Shown: piece by piece, positions 25,238 to 33,019 of the stretch
Position numbering within the stretch: position 1 is the first letter of the stretch
How the letters are laid out: the number at the start of each line of letters is the position of its first letter
Source of the DNA: Vogesella fluminis
GTDB lineage: Bacteria > Pseudomonadota > Gammaproteobacteria > Burkholderiales > Chromobacteriaceae
Assembly (NCBI RefSeq): GCF_014652335.1
Contig: NZ_BMYP01000029.1
Coordinates: 1-33,069, forward strand
DNA length: 33,069 nucleotides
Direction: 5' to 3'
The notes under the pieces: generated by a model
Database searches by the model: none
Told to the model about the DNA's origin: nothing
Seen by the model: the letters and a program-made list of their open reading frames with translations, nothing else
Made by a program: the position numbers and the translations under genes

Positions 25238-27175
25238 ATGGGCGCATTGTTAAGCCTGCAACAACTGGGCAAGCACTACCCCAGCGGCGACGAGACGGTG
25301 CCGGTGCTGACCGACATCACGCTGGACATCGCCGAGGGCGAGTTCGTCGCGCTGCTGGGGCCGTCCGGCTGCGGCAAATCGACGCTGATGAACATCCTCG
25401 GCTGCCTCGACCGTCCCAGCTACGGCCGCTACCTGGTCAACGGCCAGGACGTGGCGACGCTGGACGGCGACGCGCTGGCGGCACTGCGCCGCGACAGCTT
25501 CGGCTTCGTGTTCCAGCGTTACAACCTGCTGGCGACGGCGACGGCCGAGGACAACGTGGCGCTGCCGGCGATCTACGCCGGTGTTGGCCGCCAGCAGCGT
25601 CGCCAGCGGGCGCAGCAGCTGCTGTCGCGGCTGGGGCTGGGCACGCGGCTGGCGCACAAGCCGGGGCAATTGTCCGGCGGTCAGCAGCAGCGGGTGTCGA
25701 TCGCGCGCGCGCTGATCAACGATGCGCCGGTGATCCTCGCCGACGAGCCGACCGGCGCGCTGGACAGCCACAGCGGGCAGCAGGTGCTGGCGCTGCTGCA
25801 GCAGCTGCACCGCGAGGGGCGCACCATCGTGCTGATTACCCATGATCTGGACATCGCCCGTCACGCCGGGCGCATCGTGCGCCTGCGCGACGGCCGCATC
25901 GAGTCCGACAGCGGCGCGGTCGTGCGGCCAACGTTGGCCGCAACCGTAGCCGCAACGCCGGCGCCGCTGCGGCCGGCCGCCACGGTGCCGTGGCTGGAGA
26001 CGCTGCGCATGGCGCTGGGCAGCCTGCGCGCCAAGCTGTTCCGCACCGCGCTGACGCTGCTGGGGGTGATCATCGGCGTCGCCGCGGTGGTGACCATGCT
26101 GGCGATCGGCGACGGCAGCAAGGCCGACGTGCTGCAGCGCATCGAGGCGATGGGCACCAACCTGCTGCTGGTACGCCCCGGCGCCGCCGGCATCCGCGCG
26201 ACGGGCGAGATTGCCACCCTCACCGCCGCCGACGCCAGCGCGATGCAGGGGCTGCCCAATATCGACGGCGTGGTGCCGATGCGCAGCGGCAGCGCCACCC
26301 TGCGCGTCGGCAACCGCGACTACCAGACGCAGCAGGTGCAGGGCGTGTGGCCGAGCTACGGCCGCGTCAAGGACTGGACGGTCAGCCGCGGCGCCTTCTT
26401 CGGTGATGCGGAAGAACGGGCGCAGGCGGCGGTGATCGTGCTGGGGCAGACCGTGGTCGACAGCCTGTTCCCGGCCGGGCAGGAGCCGGTCGGCCAGTAC
26501 GTGATGGTGTCCAACATCCCGTTCGAGGTGGTGGGGGTGATGAGCAGCAAGGGCGCCAATACCTTCGGCCAGGATCAGGACGACGTCGCCTTCGTGCCGC
26601 TGTCCACCGCGCAGTCACGGCTGTTCGGCGGCCAGTACGTCAACTCGATCACGGTGAAGATCGCCGACATCGGCGTCAGCGGCGCCACCGAAACCATGCT
26701 GCAGCAGCTGCTGCGCGCCCGCCACGGCAGCGAGGACTTCCAGCTGCGCAACACCGCGTCGCTGGTGGAGATGATCACCTCGACGCAGAACACGCTGACA
26801 CTGCTGCTGGGCTCGGTGGCGGCGGTGTCGCTGCTGGTCGGCGGCATCGGGGTGATGAACATCATGCTGGTGTCGGTGACCGAGCGCACCCGCGAGATCG
26901 GGCTGCGCATGGCCACCGGCGCGCGGATGCAGGCCATCCTGCTGCAGTTCAATGTCGAGGCGGTGCTGGTGTGCGGCCTCGGCGGCGTGATCGGCATCGT
27001 GCTGGGGCTGGCGCTGGTGTGGGGCCTGCGCCTGGGCGGGGTGTCGGTGGCGTTTTCATGGCTGCCGCCGCTGTTGGCCTTCGGCTGCGCATTTGCCACC
27101 GGCTGCGTGTTCGGCTACCTGCCGGCGCGCAAGGCGGCGCAGCTGGACCCGGTGCTGGCACTGGCCGCGGAATAG
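25238..27175 (+). CDS. macB: MacB-like ABC transporter, ATPase plus permease
   Basis: A 645-residue fusion. The N-terminal ATPase has Walker A GPSGCGKST at 41-49, the LSGGQQQR signature near 145-152 and Walker B VILADEP near 163-169. After a linker of Ala, Pro and Thr (about 230-250) comes the MacB-type permease with one membrane segment around 265-290, a large periplasmic domain and three C-terminal segments. It forms a pump with the adaptor before it and the outer-membrane channel after it. Substrates of such pumps include macrolides, lipopeptides and siderophores; none can be assigned here. The start at 25238 is two bases after the macA stop. Confidence 0.92.
   Translation: MGALLSLQQLGKHYPSGDETVPVLTDITLDIAEGEFVALLGPSGCGKSTLMNILGCLDRPSYGRYLVNGQDVATLDGDALAALRRDSFGFVFQRYNLLATATAEDNVALPAIYAGVGRQQRRQRAQQLLSRLGLGTRLAHKPGQLSGGQQQRVSIARALINDAPVILADEPTGALDSHSGQQVLALLQQLHREGRTIVLITHDLDIARHAGRIVRLRDGRIESDSGAVVRPTLAATVAATPAPLRPAATVPWLETLRMALGSLRAKLFRTALTLLGVIIGVAAVVTMLAIGDGSKADVLQRIEAMGTNLLLVRPGAAGIRATGEIATLTAADASAMQGLPNIDGVVPMRSGSATLRVGNRDYQTQQVQGVWPSYGRVKDWTVSRGAFFGDAEERAQAAVIVLGQTVVDSLFPAGQEPVGQYVMVSNIPFEVVGVMSSKGANTFGQDQDDVAFVPLSTAQSRLFGGQYVNSITVKIADIGVSGATETMLQQLLRARHGSEDFQLRNTASLVEMITSTQNTLTLLLGSVAAVSLLVGGIGVMNIMLVSVTERTREIGLRMATGARMQAILLQFNVEAVLVCGLGGVIGIVLGLALVWGLRLGGVSVAFSWLPPLLAFGCAFATGCVFGYLPARKAAQLDPVLALAAE
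25930..25944 (+). repeat. exact copy of recurrent 15-mer AACGTTGGCCGCAAC
   Basis: Exact copy on the plus strand, in the macB linker region (read as Thr-Leu-Ala-Ala-Thr). It forms part of a longer palindrome, TGCGGCCAACGTTGGCCGCA at 25924-25943, so the motif is present on both strands here. Confidence 0.6.
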
Positions 27176-27187
27176 GAGAACACAAGC

Positions 27188-28561
27188 ATGCAACAACACT
27201 CATCCTGGCGCCGGCGCCTGGGCGGGCTGGCCGTGGCGCTGGCCTGCAGTACGGCAACGTTGGCCGCAACGCCTGGTATTGCCGACATCCCGCTGCAGCA
27301 GGACGGCTGGCGTGCGCCGGCCGGGCAGTGGCACGCGCCGCGCAGCAATGCAGCGTGGTGGCAGGCCTTCGGCAGTGCCGAGCTGGTGCAGCTGATCGCC
27401 GACGCCCGCGCCGCCAATCCGGAGCTGCTGGCGGCGCAGGCGGCGATCGCCAAGGCGCAGGCGGTGCGGACGCAGACCGCCGCCGACGGCCTGCCGCAGC
27501 TGAGCCTGTCCGGCAGCGCGCAGCGGCAGCAGGGCAGCAACAGCGTCAGCCTGACGCCGACGCTGAGCTACCAGCTCGACTGGTGGGGCCAGCAGCAGGC
27601 GCTGCTGGACGGCGACAGCGCACGGCTGGTGGCCAGTGTCGCCAGTCGCGACGCGGCGGCGCTGACGCTGGAGGGCGAGGTGGCGCGCCAGTATTTCTCG
27701 CTGCTGTTGCTGGATGAACAGCAGCAGCTGGACAGCCGGCGCCTGTTGCTGCTGACGCAGCGGCTGAGCCTGTTGCAGCAGCAGATCCGGCTGGGGCAGA
27801 CGGCGCCGCGCGACGAGGCGGAGCTGGTGCAGACGATCGCCATGCTGCAGGCGACGCTGGCGGCGCAGCGCCTGGAGCTGCAGCAGGCCTACAACGCGCT
27901 GGCGGTGCTGTGCGGCAAGGCGCCGCAGGATTTCCGGCCGCAGGGCAGCAAGCTGCAGGCGCTGGCCCTGCCGCTGCCGGCCGACATCCAGCCGGCGCAG
28001 CTGCTGCAGCGGCGGCCGGACATCCGCGCCGCCGACGCCACGCTGCAGGCGCTGCAGGGCGACGTGACGGCGGCGCGCGCGGCGCTGTACCCGACGCTGA
28101 CGCTCACGCTGCAGGGCGTGCTCAGCAGCGCCGGCGGCGGTCCGGCACAGTGGCTGGGCAGCGCACTGGCCAGCCTGGCGGCGCCGCTGTTCGACGGCGG
28201 CAAGCTGCGGGCCGGCGTGGCATTGAGCGAGGCGCAGTACCAGGAACAGTTGCAGAACTGGCGCGGCACGGTGCTGGCCGCGTTGCAGCAGGCCGACGAC
28301 GCGCTGCACGAGGTGGCCAGCGGCGAGCAGGGGATGCAGGCGCAGCAGGCGAAGCTGGGCGCGGCACGGCGCACGGAACAGATCGACAGCGCGCGTTACC
28401 GGCTGGGGGCGCTGGAGCGCGGCACGCTGCTGGACACGCAGGCGAATACCTTGGCGGCGGAGTCGGCCTGGCTGGCGGCGCGGCAGGCGCAGCTGGCGGC
28501 CACGATCACGCTGTACCAGGCGCTGGGCGGGGCGCCGCTGGCGGCAGAAGACAGGCATTAG
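27188..28561 (+). CDS. TolC/NodT-type outer-membrane efflux protein
   Basis: A 457-residue outer-membrane factor. It has an N-terminal signal peptide (RRRLGGLAVALACSTATLAA), two outer-membrane-efflux repeats (about residues 60-235 and 260-450) made of long alpha-helical coiled-coil stretches, and the conserved LLQRRPDIRAADATL around 277-291. The signal peptide contains a Cys but not a good lipobox, so NodT-style lipidation is doubtful. It begins 12 bases after macB, completing an adaptor-ABC-channel operon that ends at a strong terminator. Confidence 0.92.
   Translation: MQQHSSWRRRLGGLAVALACSTATLAATPGIADIPLQQDGWRAPAGQWHAPRSNAAWWQAFGSAELVQLIADARAANPELLAAQAAIAKAQAVRTQTAADGLPQLSLSGSAQRQQGSNSVSLTPTLSYQLDWWGQQQALLDGDSARLVASVASRDAAALTLEGEVARQYFSLLLLDEQQQLDSRRLLLLTQRLSLLQQQIRLGQTAPRDEAELVQTIAMLQATLAAQRLELQQAYNALAVLCGKAPQDFRPQGSKLQALALPLPADIQPAQLLQRRPDIRAADATLQALQGDVTAARAALYPTLTLTLQGVLSSAGGGPAQWLGSALASLAAPLFDGGKLRAGVALSEAQYQEQLQNWRGTVLAALQQADDALHEVASGEQGMQAQQAKLGAARRTEQIDSARYRLGALERGTLLDTQANTLAAESAWLAARQAQLAATITLYQALGGAPLAAEDRH
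27256..27270 (+). repeat. exact copy of recurrent 15-mer AACGTTGGCCGCAAC
   Basis: Exact copy on the plus strand, at the signal-peptide cleavage region of the outer-membrane channel gene (read as Thr-Leu-Ala-Ala-Thr, the same frame as the copy at 25930). Confidence 0.6.
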
Positions 28562-28584
28562 TGGCGGGGTGGCACCGTACCAAG

Positions 28585-28617
28585 ACACCGTGACGCTTGC
28601 CGGCGTCACGGTGTTTT
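28585..28617 (+). terminator. terminator of the macA-macB-channel operon
   Basis: An 11-bp stem, ACACCGTGACG (28585-28595) with CGTCACGGTGT (28604-28614), an 8-base loop and TTTT. It lies 24 bases after the channel gene stop. Confidence 0.88.
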
Positions 28618-28667
28618 CCTGCGCGCAGCCAGGATCGAGAACGGGTTCCAAGGTTGGCCGCAGGCGC

Positions 28668-29540
28668 TCACACCGGGTCGATGTGGGTCATCACGTCCAG
28701 TACCGGCTGGCTGCTCATCACCCGCAGCCGCGCCGCGGCGGCGATGTCGTGGCCCTGGTGCACGGTCAGATTGCCGTCGATCTCAAGGTGGACGTCGACC
28801 TGGATCTGGTCGGCCATGCGCCGCGTGCGCAGGTCGTGCACACCCCGCACCCCCGGCGTCGCCAGCAGCGTGGCGCGGATGGCGGCCACGGTGTCCGCGT
28901 CGGCGGCGCGGTCCATCAGGTCGTGCAGCGCGTCCCAGGCAAAGCCCCAGCCGGTCTTGCCGACCATGAAACCGACCAGCGCCGCCGCCAGCGGATCGAG
29001 CCAGGTGTAGCCGGCGAGGTTGCCGGCGATGCCCAGCGCCACCACCAGCGACGAGGCGGCGTCGGCGTGCGCATGCCAGGCGTTGGCCACCAGCATGCTG
29101 GAGCGTACCTCGCTGGCGATCTTCAGCATGTAGCGGAACAGCAGTTCCTTGCTCAGCAGCGTCAGCAGCGCGACCCACAGCGCCGCCTGGTGCACTGGCG
29201 CCAGCGGCGTGGCGCTGGTGATCTTGCTGCCGGCGCCCAGCAGCATGCCGGCACCGGCGGCCAGCAGCAGCAGGCCCAGCGCCAGCGAGGCGGCGGTTTC
29301 AAAGCGCTGGTGGCCGTAGTGGTGGTCGTCGTCCGGCGCCTTGTGGCTGTGGCGGCGCGCCAGCAGTGCAACAAAATCGGCAACCAGGTCGGACAGCGAG
29401 TGCAGCGCGTCGGCCACCAGCGCCTGCGAGCCGGCCCACAGCCCGGCGGCGACCTGCAGCAGGGTGAGCACGACGTTGACGGCGACGCTGAGCCACAGGC
29501 TACGCTGCGCGGCTTGCTGCAGAGAGGGATGCGGGTTCAT
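28668..29540 (-). CDS. cation diffusion facilitator (CDF) family metal exporter
   Basis: A 290-residue inner-membrane CDF protein with about six hydrophobic segments, then a cytosolic C-terminal domain with the usual ferredoxin-like pattern (GVRGVHDLRTRRMADQIQVDVHL). Metal-site motifs are HSLSD at 47-51 and HAHAD at 156-160, both HxxxD, a pattern more usual in zinc/cadmium than in iron/manganese CDFs; the metal is not certain. A His-rich loop (HSHKAPDDDHHYGHQRF) lies near 64-80. ATG 29540 has CGGAG upstream; the longer frame to 29672 has no support. Confidence 0.9.
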   Translation of the reverse strand: MNPHPSLQQAAQRSLWLSVAVNVVLTLLQVAAGLWAGSQALVADALHSLSDLVADFVALLARRHSHKAPDDDHHYGHQRFETAASLALGLLLLAAGAGMLLGAGSKITSATPLAPVHQAALWVALLTLLSKELLFRYMLKIASEVRSSMLVANAWHAHADAASSLVVALGIAGNLAGYTWLDPLAAALVGFMVGKTGWGFAWDALHDLMDRAADADTVAAIRATLLATPGVRGVHDLRTRRMADQIQVDVHLEIDGNLTVHQGHDIAAAARLRVMSSQPVLDVMTHIDPV

Positions 29541-29610
29541 GCCGGGCTCCGGAAAAAACAGGGGATGCTGGCAGCGGCGGCTGACGCCGGCCTTAACGCG
29601 CGCCGGTGGC

Positions 29611-30168
29611 TCATGGCAGATCCTGCCCGTCGTCGTCGTCCAGCGGCGGCAGGTTGGCCAGCAGCTCGCCAAGCAGGCTCTGTGTCAGCCACGGCGGGAT
29701 GGCCGGCAGCTGCCAATCGGCCTTGTCGGCGCACAGCAGCAGCGTGCGCAGGAAACGGTGAAAACCGGGACGGCTCTGGCGCAGGCTCAGCGTCTTGTCG
29801 CCGCAGACGAAGCTGAGGCTGGCGTAATCGCGGCCCAGCTGCGCATCCAGCCCGGTACACAGCAGGATGTCGCTGTCGCCCGGCCGCGCCGGTGCGCTAT
29901 CGCTGAACTGCAGCGGGTGGTGGGGCTGGTCATGACCGTTGAGGTCTTCCCCGTCCATCGCCATGCGGTGTTCCAGCGCGATGCGTTCGCCTTCGTTGCC
30001 GGCACCGGGAATGCCGTCGCCGGGCACCTGGCCGGCGAACAGGCGCGCAATGTCGCCGACGATGGAACAGGTCAGGCGTCGCGTCAGCCACAGCTTGTGA
30101 TCGCCCGGCTGCACCACCACCAAGAGGCGGTCCTCGGACTGGAAATAACTGAAGGAAGTTGAGCTCAT
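29611..30168 (-). CDS. hypothetical protein, divergent from srkA
   Basis: A 185-residue soluble protein I do not recognise. It starts MSSTSFSYFQSEDRLLVV and has a strand-rich N-terminal part, a His/Asp/Glu-rich middle (ALEHRMAMDGEDLNGHDQPH) and a helical C-terminus ending in acidic DDDDGQ. Codon use is coding-like throughout. The start at 30168 was chosen because the gene would otherwise run antisense through srkA, but no good ribosome site precedes it; an ATG at 30207 is in frame. It is 66 bases from the srkA start, head to head, so the two share a promoter region. The gene ends 70 bases before the CDF gene start and may be co-transcribed with it. Confidence 0.65.
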   Translation of the reverse strand: MSSTSFSYFQSEDRLLVVVQPGDHKLWLTRRLTCSIVGDIARLFAGQVPGDGIPGAGNEGERIALEHRMAMDGEDLNGHDQPHHPLQFSDSAPARPGDSDILLCTGLDAQLGRDYASLSFVCGDKTLSLRQSRPGFHRFLRTLLLCADKADWQLPAIPPWLTQSLLGELLANLPPLDDDDGQDLP

Positions 30169-30221
30169 CCGCGGATGGTAAAGGCTGGCCGACAAATCGC
30201 AAAGCATCGCGCCATGCGTCT

Positions 30222-30227
30222 TATAAT
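30222..30227 (+). promoter_or_regulatory. TATAAT -10 element immediately before srkA
   Basis: A perfect TATAAT ends seven bases before the srkA ATG (30235), so a transcript from it would begin at or next to the start codon and be nearly leaderless. No good -35 hexamer lies 16-18 bases upstream. Confidence 0.45.
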
Positions 30228-30234
30228 GCCGGTC

Positions 30235-31221
30235 ATGACAGCCAACTCTTTGCACCCCTTTTCGCGGCTGACCCCGGATTTCCTGCTCGACGCGGTGGAA
30301 AGCCTGGGCCTGCGCTGCGACGGCCGCCTGCTGGCGCTGAACAGCTACGAAAACCGCGTCTACCAGATCGGCATCGAGGACGATACGCCGCTGGTGGCCA
30401 AGTTCTACCGCCCGGAGCGCTGGAGCGACGCGCAGATCCAGGAGGAGCACGACTTCGCCGCCGGGCTGGCCGCGCGCGACATCCCGGTGGTGACGGCGCT
30501 GCCCTTCGGCGGCCGCACGCTGCACCACTACCAGGACTTCCGCCTCGCGCTGTTCCCGCGCCGCGGCGGCCACGCGCCGGAGCTGGACGATGCGGACACC
30601 CTCGCCTGGCTGGGGCGCTTCCTCGGCCGACTGCACGCACACGGCGCGGTGGCGCCCTACCACTTGCGGCCAACCATGGACCTCGACAGCTATGGCGAGG
30701 CCTCGCTGCGCTGCGTGCAGGAACAGGCGCGGCTGCCCTATGACCTGGCCACCCCCTACGAGCAGGCGGCACGGCAGGCGCTGGACGAGGTGCAGCGCGC
30801 CTTCGACCGCGCCGGCGACATCAGCTGGCGCCGCGTGCACGGCGACTGTCACGTCGGCAACATCCTGTGGACGCAGGACGGGCCGCACTTCGTCGATCTC
30901 GACGACAGCTGCATGGCGCCGGCGCTGCAGGACCTGTGGATGCTGCTCAGCGGCGACCGCGCGCAGCAACAGGCGCAGCTGCTGGAGCTGATTGTCGCCT
31001 ACGAGGACTTCTGCGATTTCGACCGCCGCGAGCTGCACCTGCTGGAAGCGCTGCGCACGCTGCGCCTGCTGCACTACAGCGCGTGGCTGACGCGGCGGCG
31101 CGACGATCCGGCCTTTGTCGTCGCCTTCCCGTGGTTCGATACCGCGCAGTACTGGCAGGAGCGCATTGTCGAACTGCAACAGCAGGTAGAGGCGATGCGC
31201 GAGGCCCCGCTCTGCGTCTGA
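30235..31221 (+). CDS. srkA: stress response serine/threonine kinase SrkA (YihE)
   Basis: A 328-residue protein kinase of the RdoA/SrkA family, which in E. coli protects against stress-induced death by countering the MazF pathway. The ATP-binding Lys is in LVAKFYRPERW (Lys56), the catalytic loop is HGDCHVGN at 202-209 and the metal-binding segment is FVDLDD at 219-224; PALQDLWMLL follows, as in YihE. ATG 30235 matches the family N-terminus (LHPFSRLTPDFLLDAVESLGL). There is no ribosome site ahead of it and a TATAAT sits just upstream, hinting at leaderless translation. The codon pattern is extremely GC-rich, and long open frames on the other strand here are shadows. Confidence 0.93.
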   Translation: MTANSLHPFSRLTPDFLLDAVESLGLRCDGRLLALNSYENRVYQIGIEDDTPLVAKFYRPERWSDAQIQEEHDFAAGLAARDIPVVTALPFGGRTLHHYQDFRLALFPRRGGHAPELDDADTLAWLGRFLGRLHAHGAVAPYHLRPTMDLDSYGEASLRCVQEQARLPYDLATPYEQAARQALDEVQRAFDRAGDISWRRVHGDCHVGNILWTQDGPHFVDLDDSCMAPALQDLWMLLSGDRAQQQAQLLELIVAYEDFCDFDRRELHLLEALRTLRLLHYSAWLTRRRDDPAFVVAFPWFDTAQYWQERIVELQQQVEAMREAPLCV

Positions 31222-31370
31222 ACCTGTTCACGATCTGCTGCGACTGATCCCGACGGGGCGATACCGCGTTGAAAAGGGTTTCGGAATGCTTGTTTATATC
31301 CAGCTAAACGCCGCTTCCTCAGCCATTTTCGCCTTGTCTCGCGTGAGCGTGCGAGATCGTGAGCACGTTC
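31220..31370. repeat. MITE-like 151-bp element with imperfect 17-bp terminal inverted repeats
   Basis: GAACCTGTTCACGATCT (31220-31236) and AGATCGTGAGCACGTTC (31354-31370) are inverted copies with 15 of 17 bases matching. The interior has no gene. It also includes a small hairpin, TCTCGC (31337-31342) with GCGAGA (31351-31356). The left end overlaps the srkA stop codon. No clear target duplication is visible. It could equally be a long structured RNA leader or trailer. The rest of the srkA-lysC gap (31222-31551) holds the terminator at 31372 and an unassigned lysC leader. Confidence 0.5.
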
Positions 31371-31371
31371 T

Positions 31372-31397
31372 AAACCCGCCCGCCGGCGGGTTTTTTT
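31372..31397 (+). terminator. terminator between srkA and lysC
   Basis: AAACCCGCC (31372-31380) pairs with GGCGGGTTT (31385-31393) around a 4-base loop, followed by a run of Ts to 31397. It is 150 bases after srkA and 155 before lysC, so it may end the srkA transcript or act as an attenuator in the lysC leader. Confidence 0.88.
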
Positions 31398-31551
31398 GAC
31401 CCCGGAATGGCCGTGCTCGCGCACGGTTGCGGCACGGCTTGCTGCACTGCGGGACAGCGCGTGTTTTTTGCGGCGCGGCGGCTTGCATTTCTGTGCCGGA
31501 TCAGGCAAGAATCATCGTTCGACATCCAAACCCCTATCAAGAAAACATAAC

Positions 31552-32784
31552 ATGGCACTTATCGTACAAAAGTACGGCGGTACCTCGATGGGCTCCCCGG
31601 AGCGCATCAAGAACGTGGCCCGCCGTGTCGCCAAATGGAAAGCCCAGGGACATGATGTGGTGGTTGTCGTATCCGCCATGAGCGGGGAAACCAACCGCCT
31701 GATCGCATTGGCCAAGGAAATCCAGGATCAACCCGATCCGCGCGAACTCGATGTCATCATCTCGACCGGCGAACAGGTCACCATCGGCCTCTTGTCCATG
31801 GCGCTGAAGGAAATCGGCGTCGAGGCCAAGAGCTACTGCGGCTGGCAGGTGCGTGTCGTCACCGACAGCGCCTTCAACAAGGCCCGCATCCAGTCGATCG
31901 ACGAAGCCGCGATGCGTGGCGACCTCAGCGAAGGCCGCGTGGTCGTCGTCGCCGGTTTCCAGGGCATCGACGAGCAGGGCAACCTCACCACGCTGGGTCG
32001 TGGCGGTTCCGATACCTCCGCCGTGGCACTGGCGGCGGCCTTGCGCGCCGACGAATGCCAGATCTACACCGACGTGGACGGTGTCTACACCACCGATCCG
32101 CGCGTGGTGCCGGAGGCGCGCCGCCTGAAGACCATCACTTTCGAAGAGATGATCGAGATGGCGTCGCTGGGCTCCAAGATCCTGCAGATACGCTCGGTGG
32201 AGTTCGCCGGCAAGTACAAGGTACGCCTGCGCGTGCTCTCCAGCTTCGAGGACGAGGGCGAGGGCACACTGATTACGTTTGAGGAAGATGAGAATATGGA
32301 AAAGGCCGTAGTCGCCGGTATCGCGTTCGACCGTAACGAAGCACGCATCAACGTCAAGGGCGTGCCGGACAAGCCGGGCATCGCCTACCAGATCCTGGGC
32401 CCGATCGCCGATGCCAACGTTGAAGTCGACATGATCATCCAGAATGTCGGCGAAAACGGCACCACCGATTTCTCCTTCACCGTGCCGCGCGGCGAGTTCC
32501 CGCGCACCATGGGCGTGCTGCGCGACGTGCAGACCCACATCGGCGCCGCCAAGATCGACGCCGACGACAAGGTGGCCAAGGTGTCCATCGTCGGTGTCGG
32601 CATGCGCTCGCACTGCGGCATCGCCTCCACCATGTTCCGCACCCTGGCGGAAGAGGGCATCAATATCCAGATGATCTCCACTTCCGAGATCAAGGTATCG
32701 GTGCTGATCGACGAGAAATACCTGGAGCTGGCGGTGCGCGTGTTGCACAAGGCATTCGGTCTGGACCAGGCAATTGCCAATTAA
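31552..32784 (+). CDS. lysC: aspartate kinase
   Basis: A 410-residue aspartokinase, which phosphorylates aspartate in the first step of lysine, threonine and methionine synthesis. KYGGTSMGS at 7-15 is the kinase signature, and GRGGSDTSAVALAAAL (about 147-162) and YTDVDGVYTTDPR (about 172-184) follow. Two ACT domains form the C-terminal regulatory part from about residue 265 (AFDRNEARINVKGVPDKPG and KVSIVGVGMRSHCG), so feedback inhibition is expected. ATG 31552 matches the family start; longer in-frame starts upstream have no support. The ribosome site is weak (AAGAAAA). The leader shows no lysine riboswitch that I can recognise. Confidence 0.96.
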   Translation: MALIVQKYGGTSMGSPERIKNVARRVAKWKAQGHDVVVVVSAMSGETNRLIALAKEIQDQPDPRELDVIISTGEQVTIGLLSMALKEIGVEAKSYCGWQVRVVTDSAFNKARIQSIDEAAMRGDLSEGRVVVVAGFQGIDEQGNLTTLGRGGSDTSAVALAAALRADECQIYTDVDGVYTTDPRVVPEARRLKTITFEEMIEMASLGSKILQIRSVEFAGKYKVRLRVLSSFEDEGEGTLITFEEDENMEKAVVAGIAFDRNEARINVKGVPDKPGIAYQILGPIADANVEVDMIIQNVGENGTTDFSFTVPRGEFPRTMGVLRDVQTHIGAAKIDADDKVAKVSIVGVGMRSHCGIASTMFRTLAEEGINIQMISTSEIKVSVLIDEKYLELAVRVLHKAFGLDQAIAN

Positions 32785-32797
32785 TTGGCGCTAAAGC

Positions 32798-32826
32798 TTG
32801 ACGGCAGGCGCCTTCGCTAGTATTAT
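32798..32826 (+). promoter_or_regulatory. sigma-70 promoter of the tRNA cluster
   Basis: TTGACG (32798-32803), a 17-base spacer and TATTAT (32821-32826), followed by a GC-rich discriminator (GGCGCC), 15 bases before the first tRNA. The GC-rich discriminator is typical of growth-rate-controlled stable RNA promoters. Confidence 0.85.
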
Positions 32827-32841
32827 GGCGCCTCGCTTGAC

Positions 32842-32935
32842 GGAGAAATGGCCGAGAGGTCGAAGGCACTTCCCTGCTAAGGAAGCATACGGGCTTAAAC
32901 CTGTATCGAGGGTTCGAATCCCTCTTTCTCCGCCA
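32842..32935 (+). tRNA. tRNA-Ser (anticodon GCT)
   Basis: Acceptor GGAGAAA pairs with TTTCTCC, the anticodon loop is CTGCTAA, giving anticodon GCT, and the T-arm GGGTTCGAATCCC is canonical. A long variable arm (ACGGGC...CCTGT) marks it as a class II tRNA. The CCA end is encoded (32933-32935). Confidence 0.96.
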
Positions 32936-32940
32936 GCTAC

Positions 32941-33017
32941 GCACCCGTAGCTCAGTTGGATAGAGTATTTGGCTACGAACCAAAGGGTCGGGCGTTCGAA
33001 TCGCTCCGGGTGCACCA
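32941..33017 (+). tRNA. tRNA-Arg (anticodon ACG)
   Basis: Acceptor GCACCCG pairs with CGGGTGC, the D-arm has the AGCTCAGTTGGATAGAG pattern, the anticodon loop is CTACGAA (anticodon ACG, wobble A expected to become inosine), and CCA is encoded at the end. It is five bases after tRNA-Ser in the same transcript. Confidence 0.95.
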
Positions 33018-33019
33018 CA

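Noticed and set aside
24064-25272. 402-residue minus-strand open frame opposite macA
   Set aside because: Low-complexity Arg/Gln/His-rich translation typical of the antisense of a GC-rich gene.
28569-29816. 415-residue plus-strand open frame opposite the CDF gene
   Set aside because: The antisense strand carries a full CDF transporter with metal motifs; this frame is a shadow.
29611-31179. 522-residue open frame on the minus strand across srkA
   Set aside because: The upper two thirds are antisense to a clear kinase gene in very GC-rich DNA; only 29611-30168 is coding-like.
31396-31551. 52-residue N-terminal extension of lysC
   Set aside because: Aspartokinases start at the KYGGTS region, and the extension overlaps the terminator.
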